Below the pieces are notes generated by a model. That model was not told the DNA's origin. It saw only the letters and a program-made list of their open reading frames with translations, and did no database searches. This document shows, one piece after another, positions 1 through 6,826 of a stretch of 10,195 nt of DNA; positions within the stretch are counted from its first letter, which is position 1, and every line of letters begins with the position of its first letter. This stretch comes from a bacterium (lineage in GTDB: Bacteria > Patescibacteriota > Gracilibacteria > UBA1369 > GCA-2718715), in NCBI GenBank assembly GCA_030426295.1, contig JAUHYY010000034.1, positions 1 to 10,195 on the forward strand, in the 5' to 3' direction. A program made the translations under genes and the position numbers.

Positions 1-1
1 T

Positions 2-3000
2 ACAGTATTTTTGAAAGGTAATACAATCGATGGTACACCCGATGCGAATATAAGCGTAAGAGGTGGTAATGGTGCATCACGTGGTGGTGGTGGTGGTGGT
101 GGATGTGTTTATGTTTGGTATAACACTTCGAATAGCTTATCTGCTTCTGACTTCACATATACAGGTGGTACTGCTACAGGTACAGGTCAAGAAGGTGGTG
201 CTGGGATTGTATATATACAACAAAATGCAGGCGACGAAGATATTTATTTTAATGGATCTGGTACAGGTGATGTTGCTACGACTACATTATCTGAAGACGT
301 TTCTGTTAATAATGTGACAATTACAAACAATGCAGATATTTCTACTAGTAATACACTTACCCTTTTTGAGGCTGACCCATTCGCAAGTAGTGATAACTCC
401 AGTCAATTAATTACTACTGGTAATCTAGTAGCTGCTTCCATGACAACTATTGGAGGAGTTAACCTGTATATAAATGGTAGCTATACTAACAATGCTAGCC
501 TAACTATAGAAGCGAGTACAATTTTTGGTATTGAATCAACTGCTAGTTTATCAACTACAATTTCTAGCCTAACTAATTACGGTACAACTTTTGTTAACTC
601 TGGAGCGACTTTTACCATTACTGATATTACGAATGAAGCAGGAACATTTAGACTTGAAGAATATGATGTTGATACTGCATTGAGTCTTAATGACCTAACC
701 ATAAACGGAGGTAATGTAACACATGCAGATAATTCAACTGCACAAACGCATGTTCTTAATATCTCAGCTGCAAATATTACAGTTGGATCTTCAGGCTCAA
801 TTAATGTTGATGAGCTTGGTTATGATGGGGGTGCTGCATATTCAGATGGTTATGGTCCAGGTAAAGGTTTAGGAAGTGGTAGTAATCTGGCTGCAGGTGG
901 TGGTGCTCATGGCGGTGACGGGGGTGATGGTGAGAGTAGTAACACAGGTGGTGCTGCATATTGTGACCTTTTAGATGTTGATACTTTTGGTTCAGGTGGT
1001 GGTGGTGGTTCTGCTGGAGGTATTGGTGGTGATGGGGGTGGATTAATAAAGTTGAATGTATCAGACACCTTAACGATAGATGGTACCATATCTGCTGACG
1101 GTGGTAATGGTGCCGGAGGTTACTCAGCTGGTGGTGCCGGGGGTGGTATAAATATTACTGCTAACACAATCTTAGGTGCCCCTGCATCTGATCTCAGCGC
1201 AAATGGTGGTTCTGCTGCTCAAACTGGTCAACCAAATGGTGGCTCAGGGGGTGGTTGTATACAAATAGTTTATGCATCTTCATCTATTGATGAAGATGAT
1301 TTAAGTGTTGTTGCTGGTGCGGCCAATGCCGGTGGTGAGCCAGGTAATCCAGGTTCTGCTGGTTTAACTTCTTTTAGTGCTTCCAACTCTGCCCCAACAA
1401 TATCGACTGCTTTAGCTTCGATAGGACAAGTATCAGATGGTAACGGTTACTATAATTTATCATTCTCTGTAAATGACACTGATGGAGACTTGGTAGATAT
1501 TAAATTTGAATGTGGCGATGGTGACTATTCACTAAATACGGAAATACCAATCTCAACAGATAATAATGAAACTGCTATTAGTGATACCGAATATCAAATA
1601 GAAGATATTGATACATCTAGTGGTGCAGTTGATATTACTGTAGGAGTTTGGACAAAGGGTGGGGATGGTAATAGCGCACTAGATGATATAGACACCTCTA
1701 CATTCCAATGTAGAGTTACTCCTTATGATGGTAGTTCAACTGGTACCCCTAATACAATTACTGACCTTTCGCTAGACAACTTAGATCCAGATCCTAATAA
1801 TGATGCGACTTATAGTTTAGTGAGTGATACCGACTCAAATGGGATTGCCAATATTGGTGATACTTTTGTTTTAAATGCTGGAACAGAAAATACTGGAGAT
1901 ACTGTAACTTGGTCTTTCAATGCAACTGGTATAACAAGTGATGCCGGGTTTGTAAATGCAGGCGTAACTACCCAACCTATTACTCCTGGAGCTTTAGATA
2001 TTCCTGCAGACTTTGCAGCAACTATCACTGTTACAGATGATTCTGGTAATTCTGTGAATTCTGCAACTGTAGCAAGTATGCCAGCCCTAGACAACACTCT
2101 ACCTGTAATTAGCGATAACGGTACTCTAAGTATCTCTACTGATGCTAACTCTGATGGTGTTGCTGCTATAGGTGATGGTGTTACTCTAAGTGGTGTTACT
2201 TTAAGTGCAGATGATGGTGATACTATTACTATTGATCTTTCTGCTCTTACTGGTGACTCTGCTGTTGCTATGGGCGTAGAAGATCTTGTTGTGGCTGGTT
2301 CTCAAACTGGTAGTAAAACTTATACTATTACTGTTACTGATAATGCTGGTAACTCTGCTACTACTACTTCTGATGCTATAATAGTACAAAATTCTGCTCT
2401 TACTGTGGACTTTTCTTCTTCTTCTGCTTCTAGTTCTGAAGAAGCAGGTACTGTAAATGTGACCTTAGAACTAAGTTCTGCTTCTGCTACTGATACAGTT
2501 ATTTCTTATTCTGTTTCTGGTACTGCTACTAATGGTACTGATTACAGTACTCTTAATGGTTCTGCTACTATTTCTGCTGGTAATACGACAGTTAACATTC
2601 CAATTATTGTTGCTAATGAACGTGTGTATGAAACTGATGAGACTGTTGTTCTTTCTATTACTTCTGTAAGTGGCGCTACTGCTTCTGGTACTACTACTTA
2701 TACTCTTACTATCACTAACGATGATCCTGCTTCTGGTGGGGGCGGTGGAGGTAGTGGCGGTAGTGGTAGTGGGTCTTCTAGTTCTGGTGACGATTCTTCT
2801 AATGACTCTGGCTCTAATGAATCTGAATCTGAGGGTGAATCAACTGATTCTGATGAGGATTCAGAGAAAGAAGTCATTGAAGTGCCAGCTTTCCTGCTTC
2901 CTCCAACTTATGATGAAGATGATGACTCTGATGATGATGGTCCAACTCTTGAAAGAAGAAATATTCCTGATGAGGATGGGTATTATTATGAAGATGATAG

Positions 3001-4012
3001 CTCACTATATGACGTATTTAACAATGATGGCAATAATTCTGATGACTTCTATGGATCAAGTGATGATGAAGACTCAAGCGATGATGATAATTCATCGAAT
3101 GGTGGTTCATCTGGTGGTGACAACTCTGATACTTCAGACTCTGATGATGATGGTAAAACAGATACAGATGAAGAATACCTAACATTTACGGATCCAGATG
3201 CTGACGATGATGGGACTGAAACAACCGCTGGGGTGACTGGTCAAACTACTTCAGCAAGTGGAGCTCAAAGAATTAAATCTAGAGGTAATATTATTATTAC
3301 AGGACAAACAGGTGAGACTGAAAATATTAGATGTATAGTCGAAAGTTCGCCTACGTCTAACTTTGCAGTAAAGAGTTACTCTTGTGATGAAAAGCTTCTT
3401 ATCGCTGAAAACAACATTTATATGCTCGAGTTCACTCCTCGTGACGGAGAAGGCGACTATAAAATTAGAATTGAAAACGATAAGGGGATCGTAAATAGAT
3501 TTGAAGCTACAATTGATACTGCTTATAAAGTTGATAACCCAACACTATTTAACTTTGGAGGGTTATCTGAAGAAGAATTTAATTATGTGGATGAGAACAG
3601 AATAGTTGTTAATTCTGAGGTTGGAATTAATCCAGTTACAGTAGTTGATCCGACTGGATGTATCGGATTTGGTCAATGTATTGTGCAGGCAAGATGGAAT
3701 AGCTTAATATTTTCTTCTGTTATATTAGCAGATAGCTCAGCAGGTAGAGCAACTATTACTCCGCCAAGAGATCTTACGCCTGGAGAACATAGACTTCTTT
3801 TAACTACAGTTGATACAGAAACTAATGAAATTTCTGAAACTTTAGAGATAAACTTTGTGGTTAATCCAGAGATCATTGAAGAAGTTAAAAGTACTCTAGT
3901 TACGATGTCGCCTCTGCAGTGGGCTCTGTTTACGGTTCTTATGACTGGACTACTTGGAGGATCTGGCAGACACCTACACAACCTTAGAGCTAAGCCTAAA
4001 ACTAAAAGTTAG
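2..4012 (+). CDS. Giant Gly-rich/Ig-like/Calx-beta surface protein, C-terminally membrane-anchored (5' partial)
   Basis: The reading frame is open at the left edge, so the true start lies upstream; residue numbers here count from the TTG at 11. Seen in order: a Gly run (18-32); Ser/Thr/Asn-rich beta-helix-like sequence (about 60-265); a long Gly-rich block (267-450); an Ig/cadherin-like domain (about 459-590) with a Cys pair; two related beta-sandwich repeats (about 600-795); a Calx-beta domain (796-908) with the typical GTATNGTDY and ERVYETDETV signatures; a Gly/Ser linker and Asp/Ser-rich stalk (910-1075) with a thrombospondin-3-like calcium motif; a beta-rich C-terminal region (1084-1292); one membrane helix (about 1299-1319) and a basic tail ending in KPKTKS. 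The architecture fits a cell-surface adhesin or envelope protein, with the bulk outside the cell. The gene ends in TAG and overlaps the convergent dnaB by 11 nt. Ligand and precise role cannot be read from the sequence. Confidence 0.85.
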   Translation, partial: TVFLKGNTIDGTPDANISVRGGNGASRGGGGGGGCVYVWYNTSNSLSASDFTYTGGTATGTGQEGGAGIVYIQQNAGDEDIYFNGSGTGDVATTTLSEDVSVNNVTITNNADISTSNTLTLFEADPFASSDNSSQLITTGNLVAASMTTIGGVNLYINGSYTNNASLTIEASTIFGIESTASLSTTISSLTNYGTTFVNSGATFTITDITNEAGTFRLEEYDVDTALSLNDLTINGGNVTHADNSTAQTHVLNISAANITVGSSGSINVDELGYDGGAAYSDGYGPGKGLGSGSNLAAGGGAHGGDGGDGESSNTGGAAYCDLLDVDTFGSGGGGGSAGGIGGDGGGLIKLNVSDTLTIDGTISADGGNGAGGYSAGGAGGGINITANTILGAPASDLSANGGSAAQTGQPNGGSGGGCIQIVYASSSIDEDDLSVVAGAANAGGEPGNPGSAGLTSFSASNSAPTISTALASIGQVSDGNGYYNLSFSVNDTDGDLVDIKFECGDGDYSLNTEIPISTDNNETAISDTEYQIEDIDTSSGAVDITVGVWTKGGDGNSALDDIDTSTFQCRVTPYDGSSTGTPNTITDLSLDNLDPDPNNDATYSLVSDTDSNGIANIGDTFVLNAGTENTGDTVTWSFNATGITSDAGFVNAGVTTQPITPGALDIPADFAATITVTDDSGNSVNSATVASMPALDNTLPVISDNGTLSISTDANSDGVAAIGDGVTLSGVTLSADDGDTITIDLSALTGDSAVAMGVEDLVVAGSQTGSKTYTITVTDNAGNSATTTSDAIIVQNSALTVDFSSSSASSSEEAGTVNVTLELSSASATDTVISYSVSGTATNGTDYSTLNGSATISAGNTTVNIPIIVANERVYETDETVVLSITSVSGATASGTTTYTLTITNDDPASGGGGGGSGGSGSGSSSSGDDSSNDSGSNESESEGESTDSDEDSEKEVIEVPAFLLPPTYDEDDDSDDDGPTLERRNIPDEDGYYYEDDSSLYDVFNNDGNNSDDFYGSSDDEDSSDDDNSSNGGSSGGDNSDTSDSDDDGKTDTDEEYLTFTDPDADDDGTETTAGVTGQTTSASGAQRIKSRGNIIITGQTGETENIRCIVESSPTSNFAVKSYSCDEKLLIAENNIYMLEFTPRDGEGDYKIRIENDKGIVNRFEATIDTAYKVDNPTLFNFGGLSEEEFNYVDENRIVVNSEVGINPVTVVDPTGCIGFGQCIVQARWNSLIFSSVILADSSAGRATITPPRDLTPGEHRLLLTTVDTETNEISETLEINFVVNPEIIEEVKSTLVTMSPLQWALFTVLMTGLLGGSGRHLHNLRAKPKTKS
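83..100 (+). repeat. GGT trinucleotide run (6 units) in the surface-protein gene
   Basis: Six consecutive GGT codons followed by GGA encode a polyglycine run. The unit is a multiple of three, so copy-number change would alter the Gly tract without shifting the frame. Confidence 0.8.
809..1360 (+). repeat. Gly-rich low-complexity block encoding GGxGG / ANGG-type segments
   Basis: This part of the surface-protein gene is dominated by GGT and related Gly codons. The protein alternates Gly runs (AGGGAHGGDGGDG, FGSGGGGGSAGGIGGDGGG) with short hydrophobic beta-strand segments (LIKLNVSDTLTIDGTISADG, INITANTILG). That alternation is typical of secreted beta-helix-like proteins with Gly-rich turns. 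It is degenerate protein-level repetition, not an exact tandem DNA repeat. Confidence 0.7.
1811..2395 (+). repeat. Two tandem ~103-aa beta-sandwich repeats with Asp-rich loops
   Basis: Two units inside the surface protein align at an offset of 309 nt. Unit one begins YSLVSDTDSNGIANIGD and ends TITVTDDSGNS. Unit two begins LSISTDANSDGVAAIGD and ends TITVTDNAGNS. Both carry a DxxxxGxxxxGD loop near the start, which looks like a calcium-binding turn, and a closing beta strand of the sort seen in bacterial Ig-like modules. The DNA of the units has diverged, so the duplication is old or the modules were acquired separately. Confidence 0.6.
2738..3214 (+). repeat. Low-complexity Gly/Ser linker and acidic Asp/Ser stalk with a thrombospondin-3-like motif
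   Basis: Within the surface-protein gene, this stretch is built from GGT/GGC, TCT, GAT and GAA codons. It encodes a Gly/Ser linker followed by long Asp/Ser/Glu runs. The end, around DSDDDGKTDTDEEYLTFTDP followed by DADDDG, has the DxDxDGxxDxxE spacing of thrombospondin type 3 calcium loops. An extended, strongly acidic, probably calcium-stiffened stalk is the likely role; that function is inferred. Confidence 0.6.
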
Positions 4013-5429
4013 GCATAAATGACTTGTCTGGAGTCTTTTGTGCTTGAATTTGACCTGGTTGTGGCATTGGTGCAACATTCTTGTGTTGTCGATCTATGTC
4101 GTAGAAACGCATTCTTTCTTTCTTGAATTGTAGTTCTATGTGGCCGGTTGGACCATTTCTGTGTTTTCTGATGAAGAGATCAGTGATTCCTTTTCTTTCT
4201 GTGTCTTCTTCGTAGTAATCTTCTCTATACATCATCAACACGATATCTGCATCCTGCTCGATCGCACCCGATTCACGAAGATCTGATAGTTGAGGTTGTT
4301 TGTTTGGACGAGTTTCTACAGCACGAGATAACTGTGAAAGTGCGATTACTGGAATATGCATTTCACGAGCTAGTGCTTTTAGAGATCGAGAGATTTCTGA
4401 AATTTCTTGTACTCTGTTTGATGAAAATCCTGAACCTGATCCGGCTTGCATAAGTTGAAGGTAATCGATGATTAGTACGTCCAGACCGTGCTCCATTTGG
4501 AGTCTTCTAGTTTTGGCTCTTAATTCTGCGATTGAGTTGCCGAGTGAGTCATCAATAAAGATTTTTAGAGAGTTAAGTTCGTCCATGATTGGACCGATTC
4601 TTGCGAAGTCTGATTCGTTTAGCTTACCAGTTTTGATTTTCCATGAGTCGACTTCTAGAAGTGAGCAGAACATACGTTCTACAAGTTGTTCTTTCGACAT
4701 TTCGAGCGAGATCACACCGACTGCTTTTCCTTGTTTTGCAACGTTTTGAGCAATATTAAGTGCGAAAGCCGTTTTACCCATAGATGGTCTAGCAGCAAGA
4801 ATTATTAGATCTGATGGATGTAGACCTGAAGTGATTGAGTCTAGTGAATTGAATCCAGATTTAACACCTGCGTATTTGTCTTTATTATCAGGATCATGAA
4901 GATCAGCAATTTTTTCGTATGTGCTTGTTAAGACATCTTTAATATGGATAAACTTATCTTTTACGAAAGTTTGAGATACAGAGAAAAGTGATTTTTCTGC
5001 TCTTTCTAGTAGGTTTTCTATGTCACCTGATTCATCGTATCCAAGAGCTGTAATGTCTTGCCCTGCTTTAAGCAGTTTTCTTAGAGTCGCTTTGTGCTTA
5101 ACGATGATTGCGTACTGATAAATGTGACTAGCCGTCGGAACTTCGTTTGTGAGGGCTGCGATATATGAACTACCACCTACTGATTTGAGGTGTCCTTTTT
5201 CGTCTAAGTGATTTGTAATCGTAAGTACATCGATTGCAGTTCGTTTATTGAAAAGATCGAGAATTGCTTCGAATACAAATGCATTAGCGTTGTTGTAAAA
5301 GTCCTCTGGTTTAAGAAGATCGGCTACCTTGATTATCGCCTCTTGATCAATTAGTAATGCACCAAGAGTACATTTCTCAGCATCAACTGAGTGAGGTGGA
5401 ATCTTCGCTATGTTTGAGTGGTCGTTCAT
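4002..5429 (-). CDS. dnaB: Replicative DNA helicase DnaB
   Basis: This hexameric ATP-driven helicase unwinds DNA ahead of the replication fork. The 475 aa match the family's usual length. The N-terminal DnaB domain (about 8-110) opens with KIPPHSVDAEKCTLGALL, the usual family beginning, which supports this ATG. A linker region (about 111-180) leads to the RecA-fold domain. Visible in that domain are Walker A ARPSMGKT (213-220), SLEMS with the catalytic Glu (E243), Walker B LDVLIIDYLQLM (316-327), the LSDLRESGAIEQDADIV segment (381-397) and the arginine-finger stretch RKHRNGPTG (421-429). There is no intein. The gene lies 60 nt downstream of the PEGA-protein gene and may be its last operon partner, though it could also have its own promoter in the gap. 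No clear SD precedes the start. Its 3' end overlaps the convergent surface-protein gene by 11 nt. Confidence 0.97.
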   Translation of the reverse strand: MNDHSNIAKIPPHSVDAEKCTLGALLIDQEAIIKVADLLKPEDFYNNANAFVFEAILDLFNKRTAIDVLTITNHLDEKGHLKSVGGSSYIAALTNEVPTASHIYQYAIIVKHKATLRKLLKAGQDITALGYDESGDIENLLERAEKSLFSVSQTFVKDKFIHIKDVLTSTYEKIADLHDPDNKDKYAGVKSGFNSLDSITSGLHPSDLIILAARPSMGKTAFALNIAQNVAKQGKAVGVISLEMSKEQLVERMFCSLLEVDSWKIKTGKLNESDFARIGPIMDELNSLKIFIDDSLGNSIAELRAKTRRLQMEHGLDVLIIDYLQLMQAGSGSGFSSNRVQEISEISRSLKALAREMHIPVIALSQLSRAVETRPNKQPQLSDLRESGAIEQDADIVLMMYREDYYEEDTERKGITDLFIRKHRNGPTGHIELQFKKERMRFYDIDRQHKNVAPMPQPGQIQAQKTPDKSFMPNF

Positions 5430-5454
5430 GGATTTATTCGTGGTACGGGCTACG

Positions 5455-5484
5455 ATAGTACACCTATTTTTTTTGTTTGTTTAA
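5455..5484 (-). promoter_or_regulatory. Weak candidate promoter for dnaB
   Basis: On the minus strand the gap upstream of dnaB contains TTAAAC (5484-5479), an 18-nt A-rich spacer and TACTAT (5460-5455), which would give a leader of about 18 nt. The -35 match is poor and the -10 is moderate, so the gene may instead be transcribed by readthrough from upstream. Confidence 0.22.
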
Positions 5485-5489
5485 TTTTT

Positions 5490-6470
5490 TTATATATTCA
5501 GAACAAATTGCCCTTTATTGGTCTCCAAATATATGTTGTTTTTAGATTTCTTTAAAGTTGGATTTGCGCCGTACTTTGTAACTCGAAGCTCTTCGATTTG
5601 GATGTACTCGTTTCTTGAACTTGAATACAGGTAAAGAGATAAATCTTCAGTTGCTTGGCGGTTAATAATGTCTTCGCCGGTTTCTGATATTAAGCTCAAG
5701 AGATCTTTTGTTTTGTTAGTTCTGACAGTTGAAAGATCTTCGTACGAAAGAACTGCAATGTCGCCTGTTGGCGTTGCAATAACGTGCCGGATGTTGGTGA
5801 TTGGGAATCTTGAGCTGGTTCCTTCTTCTAGATTGTAAATTTCGTAATTGGTTTGATTTTCTACTACCACTAAGTCATCTGAAATAAACCTGAATCTTGT
5901 TGGTTGTTCTTCTAAGGCAAAGTCGTAAGTTTTCTTGGTTTCTTTCTGAACATCTACGAGCCAGATTTGGTCGAGGCTTTTTACTAAGACAAAGTTTCGC
6001 GAAGGACTAACTTCGATAGTAGGGGATGTGAGTGCGTTGGCGAATCTTGTTACTTGTTTTTCGCCAAGATCTTCACCTTGGTTAACCCATAGTAACTGTT
6101 CGTCTGAAGAACCTGTACGCAGTTGTGCGGGAATATATTCTTCGAGTCTTGTTCTTGATTCTTCTATTTCTGGGAGCTTGAGTGGTTCGTAAGTTATTTC
6201 GATTTTGTCGCCTCTTTCTAGTGCAATCTCCTCTTTTTGGTCGGTGTAAGAACTTGCGTTAATAGTTACTAAATAGTTCTTTGGCTTCACTTTGTATTCG
6301 CAAGCTTGTGTTGTACAAGTGTTTGTTATGTTGCCAATCTCAACTTGATAGTTGTCGAGTTCTGAATTGATAATTACAGTTGCTTGGTTGTAGGCGATTC
6401 CCCAATAGGCGATAGCTGTGCTTGATAGCAATGCTACTAAGAGTACTATTTTGGGGCTTAGTTTTTTCAT
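5490..6470 (-). CDS. Membrane-anchored PEGA-domain protein with a propeller-like C-terminal region
   Basis: The chosen start (ATG at 6470) forms an ATGA overlap with the yraN stop and puts MKKLSPK directly before a hydrophobic helix (about 7-25), a typical signal anchor. An ATG 11 codons upstream exists but would overlap yraN further and precede the anchor with an unlikely tail. The protein is then 326 aa. Residues about 30-97 resemble a PEGA domain: ATVIINSE, an internal Cys pair (C52 and C57, CTTQAC), then YLVTINASSY and a strand ending IEITYEPLKLP. The remaining ~225 residues are a run of short beta strands (NFVLVKSLDQIWLVDV, DLVVVENQTNYEIYNL, GDIAVLSYEDL), which suggests blades of an incomplete or divergent beta-propeller. 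It probably sits outside the membrane, perhaps contacting the envelope. The partner is unknown and no enzyme motif is seen. Confidence 0.8.
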   Translation of the reverse strand: MKKLSPKIVLLVALLSSTAIAYWGIAYNQATVIINSELDNYQVEIGNITNTCTTQACEYKVKPKNYLVTINASSYTDQKEEIALERGDKIEITYEPLKLPEIEESRTRLEEYIPAQLRTGSSDEQLLWVNQGEDLGEKQVTRFANALTSPTIEVSPSRNFVLVKSLDQIWLVDVQKETKKTYDFALEEQPTRFRFISDDLVVVENQTNYEIYNLEEGTSSRFPITNIRHVIATPTGDIAVLSYEDLSTVRTNKTKDLLSLISETGEDIINRQATEDLSLYLYSSSRNEYIQIEELRVTKYGANPTLKKSKNNIYLETNKGQFVLNI

Positions 6471-6826
6471 ATGCAAAGTGGAATGTTTTTGTAACGCTTG
6501 CATCTTACTTTATTTGGGTTCGACATATCAATTACTATGAAGTGACATGTGAGATTTGTTGAGGTTAATTGGTTTGTGGCGAGTAAGTATTTTATAGATT
6601 TGATTAGTCGTCTTCGTTGAGTTTTAAACCAAGAGTTTATTAGGTAGTCGTTTTGTGAGCTTATTGTTTTTACCTCTAATACGTAGATTTGGTTTTGTTT
6701 TTCAGCAAGAATGTCGATTTCGCTGAAGGGGGTGCGTAGGTTTTGGTGGAGGATATTGAATCCATTTTTGGCGTAGTGGTTTGCGATTAAAATTTCGCCT
6801 TTTGTGCCTAGTTGTTTTTTGTCCAC
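6467..6826 (-). CDS. yraN: YraN/UPF0102 family nuclease-fold protein
   Basis: This 119-aa protein has the restriction-endonuclease-like YraN pattern: GTKGEILIANHYAKNGFNIL (E11 of the GE motif), then N29 and R31, SEIDILAE with D38, and YVLEVKT with E51 and K53. D38, E51 and K53 correspond to the usual E/D-ExK metal-binding core. The family is widespread, usually about 120 aa, and often sits beside comM; its cellular role is not settled, with DNA processing the likely one. The start is GTG at 6826, inside the last codons of comM (19-nt overlap), which suggests translational coupling. The gene ends with TGA in an ATGA overlap with the PEGA-protein gene. The family's usual Arg after VEVK is Thr here, a mild difference. 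Confidence 0.9.
   Translation of the reverse strand: MDKKQLGTKGEILIANHYAKNGFNILHQNLRTPFSEIDILAEKQNQIYVLEVKTISSQNDYLINSWFKTQRRRLIKSIKYLLATNQLTSTNLTCHFIVIDMSNPNKVRCKRYKNIPLCI

Noticed and set aside
83..1360. CRISPR-like or minisatellite array in the GGT-rich DNA
   Set aside because: Repetition follows Gly codons in one frame; there are no constant-length repeats with unique spacers.
907..2389. Minus-strand ORFs of 60-95 codons inside the surface-protein gene
   Set aside because: They are antisense readings of Gly-, Ser- and Thr-rich codons, giving Pro- or Ser-rich low-complexity peptides with no support for expression.
2670..3182. 170-codon plus-strand ORF rich in Leu and Met
   Set aside because: It is an out-of-frame reading of the Asp/Ser-coding stretch of the surface-protein gene, without domain character.
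4468..4749. 93-codon plus-strand ORF inside dnaB
   Set aside because: It is antisense to the conserved RecA-fold core of dnaB, whose conservation explains the open frame.
5430..5480. Rho-independent terminator (GTGGTAC...GTACACC then T-run) in plus orientation
   Set aside because: Only four central base pairs are sound, the next two mismatch, and no plus-strand gene ends nearby.
6471..6503. Upstream ATG start (6503) for the PEGA-domain protein
   Set aside because: It adds MQALQKHSTLH before the signal anchor and deepens overlap with yraN; ATG 6470 gives a classic ATGA junction and a normal anchor.
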